Shown piece after piece: positions 32,675 through 40,629 of a stretch of 64,000 nt of DNA. The stretch is from Imperialibacter sp040222385 (GTDB lineage Bacteria; Bacteroidota; Bacteroidia; Cytophagales; Cyclobacteriaceae): NCBI RefSeq assembly GCF_040222385.1, contig NZ_JAVKDF010000042.1, forward strand, positions 62,001-126,000, written 5' to 3'. Positions within the stretch are counted from its first letter, which is position 1. Every line of letters begins with the position of its first letter. The notes under the pieces were generated by a model. It made no database searches. It was given only the letters and a program-made list of their open reading frames with translations, and was not told the origin of the DNA. The translations under genes and the position numbers were made by a program.

Positions 32675-33631
32675 ATGCAAATAATTATTACCGGAGGAGC
32701 AGGTTTCCTTGGTCAGCGCCTGGCAAAAGCCCTGCTCAGCAGTAACCTTGTTTTTGACGAGCTATTGCTGGTGGACATTGTGATGCCTCCCAATCCTGAA
32801 AATGACAGCCGGGTTCGGTGCCTGCAAGCTGATCTTTCTGAAGAGGGAGTAGCCAAATCTCTTATCTCCGCCGAAACAGGTTTTGTTTTTCACCTGGCAG
32901 CCGTGGTGAGCAGCCATGCGGAGAAAGACTTCGACGTTGGCTGGAAAGTCAATATGGACATTACCCGCCAACTGCTCGAGGCCTGCCGTCATCAAAAACC
33001 AGGCATTAAGTTTATTTTCTCAAGCTCCATTGCTGTGTTCGGTGGTGACCTGCCCGCCACCGTGCTAGACACCACGGCGCTTACTCCCCGCTCGTCGTAT
33101 GGTGCCCAGAAAGCGATTGGTGAACTGCTGGTCAACGACTACTCCCGAAAAGGATTGGTCGATGGCAGGGTGCTGCGATTGCCTACCATTTGTGTGCGAC
33201 CAGGGAAACCCAACCTGGCGGCTTCTTCGTTTGTCAGCAGCATCATACGTGAGCCGATTAATGGAGAAGACGCCATCTGCCCGGTGTCGACCGACCTGGC
33301 GCTTTGGCTCTCAAGCCCCGAAACTGCTATCCAAAATCTTATCCATGCCACCACGCTAAAAGCGGAAGCTTTCGGTGGCTGGCGTACTGTCAACTTGCCG
33401 GGCGTCAGTGTTACGGTGCAACAAATGCTCGACTCGCTGGAGCGCATCTCCGGCCAGGGTGCTCTGGCCAGGGTGCAGTTCAAACCGGATTCAGCTATCG
33501 ACGCCATTGTAAGTAGCTGGCCTGCCGCCATCGACAATACCAGAGGACTGGCACTTGGCTTCACAGTCGACGGGCAGTTCGATGCCTTCATCACGCAGTT
33601 CATTGCCTCCAGCAAACCGTCAGCGGGATGA
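32675..33631 (+). CDS. DenD-like NAD-dependent epimerase/dehydratase (D-erythronate dehydrogenase type)
   Basis: 318 residues from the ATG at 32675, which begins 'MQIIITGGAGFLGQRLAKALL'; upstream codons have no coding character. Extended SDR with GGAGFLG, 'VFHLAAVVSSHAEKDFDVGWKVNMDITRQLLEAC', catalytic 'FSSSIAVFGG' Ser and 'SYGAQKAIGELLVNDY' (YxxxK). 'DGRVLRLPTICVRPGKPNLAASSFVSSIIREPINGE' is typical of the DenD group. It would oxidise a C4 sugar acid such as D-erythronate, feeding the kinase at 31157. Its stop overlaps the start of the GntP gene (ATGA). Confidence 0.88.
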   Translation: MQIIITGGAGFLGQRLAKALLSSNLVFDELLLVDIVMPPNPENDSRVRCLQADLSEEGVAKSLISAETGFVFHLAAVVSSHAEKDFDVGWKVNMDITRQLLEACRHQKPGIKFIFSSSIAVFGGDLPATVLDTTALTPRSSYGAQKAIGELLVNDYSRKGLVDGRVLRLPTICVRPGKPNLAASSFVSSIIREPINGEDAICPVSTDLALWLSSPETAIQNLIHATTLKAEAFGGWRTVNLPGVSVTVQQMLDSLERISGQGALARVQFKPDSAIDAIVSSWPAAIDNTRGLALGFTVDGQFDAFITQFIASSKPSAG

Positions 33632-35085
33632 GCGACCTCTCCATTCCCATCATTGGTCTGGCGGTTGCCGTCTTCGTCTTGATTTTGCTGGTGCTGCGCA
33701 CCAAAGTGCACCCACTCATTGCTATGATTACAGCCGCTTGTGTGGCAGGCATAACAGGAGGCTTGTCGGTGAATGAAACCCTCGACGCTATTACCAAAGG
33801 TTTTGGAGCTACACTGGGCACTATTGGCATTGTGATCGGGCTGGGGGTGATGATGGGGCGTATCCTGGAAGTATCGGGGGCCGCTGAACAAATTGCCTAC
33901 TCCTTTATCAAGTGGCTGGGGTATCGACGGGAAGAATGGGCATTGGCTCTCACCGGCTATCTGGTGAGCATTCCCATCTTCGTCGATTCCGCTTTTGTCA
34001 TTCTCTACCCTATCGCCAAGGCGCTGGCACAAAAAGGCAGCCGATCACTCCTTACCCTCGGAGTCTCACTCGCAGGCGGCCTTATCGTGACTCATACCAT
34101 GGTGCCACCAACTCCGGGGCCTCTGGGTGTGGCGGGGCTCTTCGGTGTCGACATTGGCGCCATGATGCTGCTCGGCATTGTACTAGCCCTGCCTTGCACC
34201 CTGGCGATCGTGTGGTATGGGCAGTGGCTTGGGAAAACATATCCCGACTTAGTAGGCACCGTGGTGCAGGAAGACCTGAAAGCCGTCCACGCTGATTACT
34301 TAAAAGAAAAAGAGGCCAAGCCCCTCCCGAGTCTGACAAAGTCGCTGCTTCCCATTCTTGTACCCATCGGGCTGATCTTCTTGAAGGCAGTAACCAACCT
34401 GTTCCCTTCGCTTGCAGCCACCGACAGCACAACTTTGTCATGGGTCTTGCAGGTAGTTGCCTTTGCTGGCTCGCCTGTCATTGCTTTGTGCATCAGCACG
34501 CTGATTGCGGTTTACACCCTGGTGCCTCACCTCAACCGCCACGAGACCTCCGAACGACTGGAGGAAGGGCTCAAGTCGGCGGGCATTATCCTGATGGTGA
34601 CTGGCGCCGGAGGAGCGCTTGGCTTCGTGGTAAGAGAAAGCGGGTCTGGTGCTCAGCTGGCCTCGCTGATGGCCAACCTCCCTTTTTCCCCAATCATGAT
34701 CCCGTTCTTTGTCGCCACCATTGTGAGGCTGATCCAAGGATCGGGAACGGTGGCCATGATCACAGCGGCGTCTATCACAGCGCCTATCCTGATCAATATA
34801 CCCGATGTTAATATGCTGTTCGCAGCACAGGCAGCCGTGTTGGGTTCCTTGTTCTTCAGCTATTTCAACGACAGCTTCTTTTGGGTGGTGAACCGCATGA
34901 TGGGCATTGCCGATGTGAAGCTGCAGCTCATGACCTGGTCGGTGCCTACTACCATCGCCTGGGCCATTGGTGGGGTATTAATTGCGCTGACTAATTTAAT
35001 CTTTGGTGCCAATGGCTCCCTGCTCGATCCGCTGATTCCGCTGGCTGGTTTGGGCCTGATGTGGGTGGTGATAAGGAGGAAGTGA
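33628..35085 (+). CDS. GntP family permease (gluconate/acid-sugar:H+ symporter)
   Basis: 485 residues, about 12 hydrophobic helices. Family blocks include 'LRTKVHPLIAMITAACVAGITGGLS', 'GFGATLGTIGIVIGLGVMMGRILEVSGAAEQIA', 'VDSAFVILYPIAKAL', 'THTMVPPTPGPLGVAGLFGVDIG', 'VTGAGGALGFVVRESGSG' and 'FFSYFNDSFFWVVNRMMGI'. These closely follow GntP/GntT proteins. It imports gluconate-like sugar acids. Its ATG overlaps the stop of the DenD-like gene by 4 bp, so the two are translationally coupled and probably share the substrate. Confidence 0.95.
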   Translation: MSDLSIPIIGLAVAVFVLILLVLRTKVHPLIAMITAACVAGITGGLSVNETLDAITKGFGATLGTIGIVIGLGVMMGRILEVSGAAEQIAYSFIKWLGYRREEWALALTGYLVSIPIFVDSAFVILYPIAKALAQKGSRSLLTLGVSLAGGLIVTHTMVPPTPGPLGVAGLFGVDIGAMMLLGIVLALPCTLAIVWYGQWLGKTYPDLVGTVVQEDLKAVHADYLKEKEAKPLPSLTKSLLPILVPIGLIFLKAVTNLFPSLAATDSTTLSWVLQVVAFAGSPVIALCISTLIAVYTLVPHLNRHETSERLEEGLKSAGIILMVTGAGGALGFVVRESGSGAQLASLMANLPFSPIMIPFFVATIVRLIQGSGTVAMITAASITAPILINIPDVNMLFAAQAAVLGSLFFSYFNDSFFWVVNRMMGIADVKLQLMTWSVPTTIAWAIGGVLIALTNLIFGANGSLLDPLIPLAGLGLMWVVIRRK

Positions 35086-35130
35086 GGTTTCAAACAATAG
35101 CGAAACCATCTGGGCAAAACATGCTTCATT

Positions 35131-35320
35131 GAAGGTGCGTGAAGGCACGGCACCTTAACGGTAAATGGACGAAAGACCGGAGAAGGAAGGCAGGGAGTGA
35201 ACAGGCGTCGGTACGGCGAGCAGGCCCTTGCGTTGAAGCCGTCAGACGCCAGGAAGGCTGAGGAAACTCCATCGGATAATCCAATCCTTGTGGCTGACGG
35301 CCACTCCACACCATCATGTC
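35131..35320 (+). other. Unexplained structured, relatively GC-rich island
   Basis: This intergenic block differs in composition from the AT-rich DNA after it and can fold repeatedly. Candidate stems: AAGGTGC/GCACCTT with GTG/CAC inside (35132-35156), GGCGTC/GACGCC (about 35204-35252), GAG-GAAA-CTC, GTGG/CCAC near the end. Plus-strand frames without a start are open across much of it, and minus-strand frames also, so coding is not supported. It could be a non-coding RNA or a decayed piece of a group II intron or other mobile element. I cannot name it. Confidence 0.35.
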
Positions 35321-35398
35321 CTTATAGAAAATTTTCTGTAACTCGGTAAACTAAGGCAGACAGTCTCCGAATGTCGGATACGTGTAGTATGGTAATTA

Positions 35399-35430
35399 TT
35401 TGCACGTATTGGCGAGTTAATATATCTTTG
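35399..35430 (+). promoter_or_regulatory. Bacteroidota-type promoter with repeated TTTGCACGT, toxin-antitoxin operon
   Basis: TTTG (35399-35402), 20-bp spacer, TATCTTTG (35423-35430) matches the -33/-7 consensus exactly. TTTGCACGT occurs at both elements (35400-35408 and 35428-35436), 28 bp apart. It could be the operator for autoregulation by the antitoxin. The promoter lies 33 bp before the antitoxin ATG. Confidence 0.7.
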
Positions 35431-35462
35431 CACGTGTAAATTGATAATCATACAGACGTGTT

Positions 35463-35720
35463 ATGAATACAAAGTTAACCTTGACAATTGAAGAGACTTT
35501 AATTGAGAAAGCGAAGGAATATGCAAAAGGAAAAGGGAGAAGCCTTTCGGATATAGTGGAGAATTATCTTAAGGTGATAATCAAAGAGGACAATGCAAAA
35601 GTGATAGATTCAACACCAATTGCTTCTTCTTTGAGAGGTTCCTTCAAAGCGCCTGAAGGGTTTGACTATAAAGAGGAGTTATCCAAAGGATTGTCAAAGA
35701 AATACTTGCAGGATGGATAA
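35463..35720 (+). CDS. DUF6364 family antitoxin
   Basis: 85 residues. N-terminal 'KLTLTIEETLIEKAKEYAKGKGRSLSDIVENYL' is a ribbon-helix-helix-like DNA-binding segment as in DUF6364 antitoxins. The C-terminal tail ('IASSLRGSFKAPEGFDYKEELSKGLSKKYL') would wrap and neutralise the toxin. It overlaps the PIN gene by 8 bp, the usual antitoxin-first order. A consensus promoter with repeated boxes upstream suggests autorepression. Confidence 0.88.
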   Translation: MNTKLTLTIEETLIEKAKEYAKGKGRSLSDIVENYLKVIIKEDNAKVIDSTPIASSLRGSFKAPEGFDYKEELSKGLSKKYLQDG

Positions 35721-36138
35721 AGTATTAATTGATACAGATGTCATTCTCGATTTCTTTTTTGACAGGCAGCCTTTTGCCGAATATTCGGCCCAAGTAATTG
35801 GTTTATGTGAAACTGATAGGATAAAAGGATTTGTGACGCCGGTGATTTATAGTAATGTATATTACCTCCTAAGACAAACAGCAAGGCATGATAAAGTGAT
35901 TGATCATCTTAAGCAATTACTCATGATTACCGATGTTTTGTTAATGGATAAGGAGGTTGTAAGCAACGCACTTAACTCTGGATTCAAAGACTTTGAGGAT
36001 GGTTTACAAAACTTTGCTGCTATGAAAAATGGTGGAATTGATGTGATTCTAACTCGAAATTTAAAGGATTTTAGTAAAAGTGAGATTGGAGTATTGACTC
36101 CAGAATCTTACATTAAATCAATTATTGCCAGCCGCTAG
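35713..36138 (+). CDS. PIN-domain ribonuclease toxin (VapC-like)
   Basis: 141 residues from the ATG at 35713, inside the end of the antitoxin gene. The frame opens further upstream, but the PIN domain starts 'MDKVLIDTDVILDFFFDRQPF'. Acidic residues expected of PIN nucleases are present: the Asp of 'IDTDVILD', Glu of 'KEVVSNAL', Asp in 'FKDFEDGLQNFAA' and Asp in 'ILTRNLKDF'. These would bind Mg2+ and cut RNA. Partner of the DUF6364 antitoxin. Confidence 0.9.
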   Translation: MDKVLIDTDVILDFFFDRQPFAEYSAQVIGLCETDRIKGFVTPVIYSNVYYLLRQTARHDKVIDHLKQLLMITDVLLMDKEVVSNALNSGFKDFEDGLQNFAAMKNGGIDVILTRNLKDFSKSEIGVLTPESYIKSIIASR

Positions 36139-36165
36139 TCGAGTAGATATCTCCACCACCTGCCT

Positions 36166-36199
36166 GATTAGGTTCTAATACTCCTCGGTCCGCCTAATC
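36166..36199. terminator. Inverted repeat after the toxin gene
   Basis: GATTAGG (36166-36172) and CCTAATC (36193-36199) form a perfect 7-bp stem with a 20-nt loop, 27 bp after the PIN stop codon. There is no T-run. It is a possible terminator or a trace of insertion. Confidence 0.35.
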
Positions 36200-36270
36200 C
36201 GCTCGTTCAGTATCTCTGCCAATCATAACCTAAAGAATGTTTTTGTGAAAAATTCCTCCTATTTTCAAAC

Positions 36271-39123
36271 ATGGAGGAAAATGCGTGGTCTTGGATATTT
36301 CAGCTACTAGGTCGCCTGCACCCGGTAGCAGTGCACTTTCCTATTGGATTATTGATTGTTGCTCTTTTTCTTGAGGCGCTCACCCTGAATGGCAAACGGG
36401 ATGGTCTAAGGGAGGGCATCAACTGGATGGTGTACCTGGGAGCCGCTTCAGCTGTATTGGCCGCTGGTCTTGGGTGGTTCCTTCGCACTTTCGATGATTA
36501 CACGGGCGAGTTGGTGCAGCTTCATCAAAATCTGGGCATCGCCACAGCCGTACTTTCTATCATTGCCGCTTTCTTGCTCCAAAAAACAAATGCAGGGAAG
36601 TTACCCAATTTCTTCGCCTACCGGTCACTGCTGGTGCTATCGGTTATCTCGCTTACGATTACAGGTCACTTGGGTGCCAGCCTTACACATGGCGAAGATT
36701 TTCTATCAAGCGTACTCCCAGGAAACTCAAATCCTTATGATGATAGCAGAGGCGTGGCATTATTGGCCCAATTGAATCCACTGGACTCGCTGTCAGAAAC
36801 AGAACTTGATGACCTTAATTTGGAAGTAAGGGCCATTTTTGCACACAACTGCTATCAGTGCCACAGCGAAAACAAGCAAAAAGGGGAACTGGTATTAGAG
36901 AATAAAAGAGGCGTTTTCCAGGGTGGAAAATCCGGAAAAGTGATTGTGGCGGGCCACCCTAAAGACAGCGAGCTATACAGAAGAATTTCACTGTCGTCCA
37001 ACGACGATGATGTAATGCCCAAAAAGGGCAAGGTGCTGAAGAAAAACGAAGTTGCCCTGATCAAATTATGGATAGAAAAGGGAGCTCATTGGTCGGACCG
37101 GGCGTTGAAAGTATTCCCAGAAGCGGCCCTTGCTTTGTCAAAGCCGGTGTTGCCCGCTTCCTCAGAACAAGTACATCCCGTGGACAAGCTGTTGCACGTC
37201 TACTTTGAAAAGAACGGCATCGCCTGGCCTCAGTTGGTAGACGACAAAACCTTTATTCGACGAGCTTATCTGGACATTGTGGGGTTGCTGCCAGAACCGG
37301 ATGCCATCATTCAGTTCGTCGATAATCAGGACGCCAACAAACGTACGCAACTGGTCGACCGCCTGGTGGCAGATAATAGCAACTACACACAGCACTGGCT
37401 GAGTTTTTGGAACGACCTGCTAAGGAATGATTACTCAGGCACCGGATTCATCACTGGCGGCAGAAAGCAGGTCACTGACTGGCTGTACAAATCGCTGCTA
37501 GCAAACAAGCCGTACAATGCGATGGTGAAGGAACTGATCAACCCCACACCTGCCTCCGAAGGGTTTATCAAGGGCATCCAATGGAGAGGCGTGGTCAACG
37601 CCAGTCAGCGAACCGAAATGCAGGCTGCCCAAAATATTGGCCAGTCACTACTGGGAGTAAATGTAAAGTGTGCCTCTTGCCACAACAGCTTTGTAAGCAA
37701 CCTTACCCTGGAACAGTCTTATGGCTTTGCTTCCATATTTGCCGATTCGGTGATGGAACTCAACAGGTGTGATATACCCACTGGAAAAATGGCCCAGGTC
37801 AGTTTCTTATATCCGGAATTGGGGTCGGTGGAGGCCGACAGCCTAAAAGAACGCTTGCTAAAACTTTCAGAGGTCATTGTGAAGCCGGAGAATGGCAGGC
37901 TGTACCGAACCATTGCCAACAGAATATGGCAAAGGCTGATGGGGCGGGGTTTCATCGAGCCTCTGGATGAGATGGACAAGACCCCATGGGATGCTGATTT
38001 GCTCGACTGGCTGGCGGCGGATTTCATTGAGTCGGGGTATGACCTAAAGCAATTGATGCGCACCATCATGACATCTAAAGCCTACCAACTGCCAACGGTG
38101 AGCTACGAAAAGTTGGAACAGGTGAAATCAGCTCGCTACGTGTTCAATGGGCCGATTGTCAGGCGAATGAGTGCCGAGCAATTTTCTGACGCAGTAAGCC
38201 AGGTCATAGCCCCGGTTTATTATGCAGCCGCTTACAACCCTTCCGGCGATCAGCTATCTTCGAACAGGGTTTGGCACAGGGAAAGGAAATTTGACAGGGA
38301 CGTACTGCCTGAACCCGGCACGAGATATTTCCGCCACAAGTTTACCCTGACTGACCGGGAAATCATCAACGCTCAGGCCCTGATTTCAGTTGATCATTCT
38401 TATTCGTTTTACCTGAATGAGAGCAAGGTGGCTGAAGATACCGACTGGAGAAAAGTAAATAAGCTGGACGTGACGAAGTTCCTGCGAAGCGGGGAAAACG
38501 TCATCGCCATCGAGGGAACAAACGAAGGCCCAATTGCCAACCCTGCGGGGATATTGTTTGCAATGAAGATTCAGCAAAAGACCAGTCTTGAAACCACTAT
38601 CCAATCAGCCAACGGCGAAGGTTGGAAAAGCACCGACGTGAACCCCGGCAAAGAATGGCTGAGCGCTGCGTTCAATGATTCTGGTTGGGAAAACGTCCGC
38701 AACTATGGCTCCATGCATTGGGACCAGCTATTGGGTTTCATCTTCGAAGACAGTATGCCTACCTATGCCCGGGCCAGTCTCGTCAGGCAGCATCCGTTTT
38801 TGAAAGCACTTGGTCGGCCAAGCAGGGAAAATGTAGCCACCTCCAGAGATGATCAGGCCACTTTGCTGCAATCGCTGGAACTCACCAATGGTGCCTATTT
38901 CAACCAGGTACTTGAAGAAGGTGCCAGCAGCTGGCTACAGCAATATGGTAGCGACGGAGCAAGCATTGTCGACGCTCTTTACTTAAAGTGCCTTGGCCGG
39001 AAACCCTCGAACAAAGAAAAAGACATTATGCTGACTGCTTTGGGAGACACACCGGACAAAGAAGGCTTGCAGGATGTGTTTTGGGCCACGTTGCTCTTGC
39101 CTGAATTTCAGTTTATCTATTAG
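36271..39123 (+). CDS. DUF2231 membrane domain + planctomycete-type cytochrome (PSCyt1) + DUF1549/DUF1553 protein
   Basis: 950 residues. Residues 1-150 have four hydrophobic helices beginning 'LHPVAVHFPIGLLIVALFLEAL' (DUF2231). 'FAHNCYQCHSENKQKGELVLENKRGVFQGGKSG' (about 190-222) is a c-type haem motif CxxCH with the PSCyt1 context. 'TFIRRAYLDIVGLLPEPDAIIQFV' is DUF1549 (PSCyt2), with a second CxxCH in 'NVKCASCHNSF'. 'NRIWQRLMGRGFIEPLDEMDKTPWDADLLDWLAADFIESGYDLKQLMRTIMTSKAYQ' is DUF1553 (PSD1). A probable ligand-binding insert lies near residues 700-780. It works with the DUF1501 protein encoded 11 bp downstream. A role in extracytoplasmic oxidation or polysaccharide metabolism is suspected in the family, not proven. 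Confidence 0.9.
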   Translation: MEENAWSWIFQLLGRLHPVAVHFPIGLLIVALFLEALTLNGKRDGLREGINWMVYLGAASAVLAAGLGWFLRTFDDYTGELVQLHQNLGIATAVLSIIAAFLLQKTNAGKLPNFFAYRSLLVLSVISLTITGHLGASLTHGEDFLSSVLPGNSNPYDDSRGVALLAQLNPLDSLSETELDDLNLEVRAIFAHNCYQCHSENKQKGELVLENKRGVFQGGKSGKVIVAGHPKDSELYRRISLSSNDDDVMPKKGKVLKKNEVALIKLWIEKGAHWSDRALKVFPEAALALSKPVLPASSEQVHPVDKLLHVYFEKNGIAWPQLVDDKTFIRRAYLDIVGLLPEPDAIIQFVDNQDANKRTQLVDRLVADNSNYTQHWLSFWNDLLRNDYSGTGFITGGRKQVTDWLYKSLLANKPYNAMVKELINPTPASEGFIKGIQWRGVVNASQRTEMQAAQNIGQSLLGVNVKCASCHNSFVSNLTLEQSYGFASIFADSVMELNRCDIPTGKMAQVSFLYPELGSVEADSLKERLLKLSEVIVKPENGRLYRTIANRIWQRLMGRGFIEPLDEMDKTPWDADLLDWLAADFIESGYDLKQLMRTIMTSKAYQLPTVSYEKLEQVKSARYVFNGPIVRRMSAEQFSDAVSQVIAPVYYAAAYNPSGDQLSSNRVWHRERKFDRDVLPEPGTRYFRHKFTLTDREIINAQALISVDHSYSFYLNESKVAEDTDWRKVNKLDVTKFLRSGENVIAIEGTNEGPIANPAGILFAMKIQQKTSLETTIQSANGEGWKSTDVNPGKEWLSAAFNDSGWENVRNYGSMHWDQLLGFIFEDSMPTYARASLVRQHPFLKALGRPSRENVATSRDDQATLLQSLELTNGAYFNQVLEEGASSWLQQYGSDGASIVDALYLKCLGRKPSNKEKDIMLTALGDTPDKEGLQDVFWATLLLPEFQFIY

Positions 39124-39134
39124 AACGAGAAACA

Positions 39135-40568
39135 ATGAACCATCACATAGCCAATTCACGCAGAGAGTTTATGAAGAAAATGGGGGCTGCCAGCCTTGCC
39201 GCTGCGGCTGTCAGCCTTCCCACTACCAGTTTTTTAAGCTCATGCAGCACTGCCCCGGCAATTCGTTCTACGGCTGACACCGTCATACTGCTATGGATGG
39301 CCGGAGGCATGGCGCATACCGAAACTTTTGACCCAAAGACCTACACACCCTACACAAAGGGCGTCGAGAGCAAAAGAATTTTAAGTTCGTTTCCAAAGGT
39401 TCCGACAGCGGTGGATGGACTATATTTTTCAGAAGGCCTTGAGTCCATTGGCAGTGTAATGGACAAAGGCGCTATCATTCGATCCTACAAATCGGCCGAC
39501 CTGGGGCACATCCTTCATACCCGCCACCAGTACCACTGGCATACTTGCTATGAGCCTCCACAGTCGGTGCAAGCGCCGCATATTGGTGCCTGGATTGCCA
39601 AAGAGCTGGGGCCAGTCAACCCGGTGATTCCTCCTTTTATTGCTATGGGCCAGCGTTTCACTGTTGGGGAAGGCGAAGAACTAAAAGCTTTCCATACGGC
39701 TGGGTTCCTGGGCAGTGAATATGGCCCGTTTCTCATTCCCGATCCTTCAAGTGGGCTGGAGAGCGTTCGTCCTCCTCAGGGCATGTCAGTCAAAAGGTTT
39801 GAGGCAAGAAATCAGCTTTACAAAGAATTGGCCAACAAAAGTGAGGTGATGGAACGAGGCAGTGATTACCAGCGGGAGTCACTGATGCGGTCGATGGAGC
39901 AGTCGTACCGGTTGTTGAATTCGCCCGAGTCGCAAGTGTTTGATTTGACACAGGAGCCAAAGGAGAAGTACGACATCTACAACACCGGCCGGTTTGGGCT
40001 AGGCTGTCTGACCGCCAAAAGGCTGGCCATGAATGGTGCCAGGTTTGTGAGCGTATCCACAGAATATGAGCCATTTCTTGGGTGGGATACGCATGAGAAC
40101 GGACATACCCGTGTGGTGAAAATGAAGGAACTGATCGATGGCCCGGTTGCGCAGCTTGTTAAAGATTTGGATGAATCGGGCCATTTGGACAGAACGCTCA
40201 TTGTGCTGGCCAGCGAATTCAGCAGAGATGCGCTGCTGGAAGGACGCCCCGGCGAAAAAGTACAAGACCAGGTGGATCAACCAGACATCATTGAAAACGA
40301 AAAATTCTATGGCATGCACCGGCATTTCACCGACGGCAGCTCTATACTCATGTGGGGAGGCGGCATCAAAAAAGGGTTGGTTTACGGCAAAACTGCCGAT
40401 GAAAGACCTTGCTCGTCGATTGAAAATACCGTCGTTATTGACCAAATACACCAGACGATCTACCATGCTTTAGGTATCCACCCTGAAACAAACTACACGA
40501 TTGAAGGCCGCCCCTTCTACACCACGCCAGACGGGCAGGGAAAAGCCGTTTTGGAGTTGCTTGCATAA
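39135..40568 (+). CDS. DUF1501 domain protein (TAT-exported, sulfatase-like fold)
   Basis: 477 residues. N-terminus 'SRREFMKKMGAASLAAAAVSLPTTSFLSSC' is a twin-arginine signal ending in a possible lipobox Cys. The DUF1501 core follows: 'VILLWMAGGMAHTETFDPK', 'RSYKSADLGHILHTRHQYHW', 'GARFVSVSTEYEPFLGWDTHENGH', 'LIVLASEFSRDALL' and 'HRHFTDGSSILMWGGGIKKGLVYGKTADE'. These follow the alkaline-phosphatase/sulfatase superfamily scaffold with metal-binding Asp/His positions. It is the standard neighbour of DUF1553 proteins, as here. The substrate is unknown. Confidence 0.9.
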   Translation: MNHHIANSRREFMKKMGAASLAAAAVSLPTTSFLSSCSTAPAIRSTADTVILLWMAGGMAHTETFDPKTYTPYTKGVESKRILSSFPKVPTAVDGLYFSEGLESIGSVMDKGAIIRSYKSADLGHILHTRHQYHWHTCYEPPQSVQAPHIGAWIAKELGPVNPVIPPFIAMGQRFTVGEGEELKAFHTAGFLGSEYGPFLIPDPSSGLESVRPPQGMSVKRFEARNQLYKELANKSEVMERGSDYQRESLMRSMEQSYRLLNSPESQVFDLTQEPKEKYDIYNTGRFGLGCLTAKRLAMNGARFVSVSTEYEPFLGWDTHENGHTRVVKMKELIDGPVAQLVKDLDESGHLDRTLIVLASEFSRDALLEGRPGEKVQDQVDQPDIIENEKFYGMHRHFTDGSSILMWGGGIKKGLVYGKTADERPCSSIENTVVIDQIHQTIYHALGIHPETNYTIEGRPFYTTPDGQGKAVLELLA

Positions 40569-40629
40569 GGCGGCTTAAGTTGGATTGGCTAAAGCAAAAG
40601 TTATATCTTGCTTCCTCTTATTCTCGCTT

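Noticed and set aside
33139..34032. Minus-strand frame of 297 codons opposite denD and gntP
   Set aside because: Low-complexity His/Gln/Pro-rich translation, antisense to two recognised genes.
35268..35284. GAGGAAA-type motif suggesting RNase P RNA
   Set aside because: The neighbouring conserved regions (second P4 strand, ACAGNRA) are missing and the block is far too short.
34860..35309. Minus-strand open frame of about 149 codons across the end of gntP and the GC-rich island
   Set aside because: Its first part is antisense to the well-conserved GntP C-terminus and the composition is not protein-like; it is a shadow frame.
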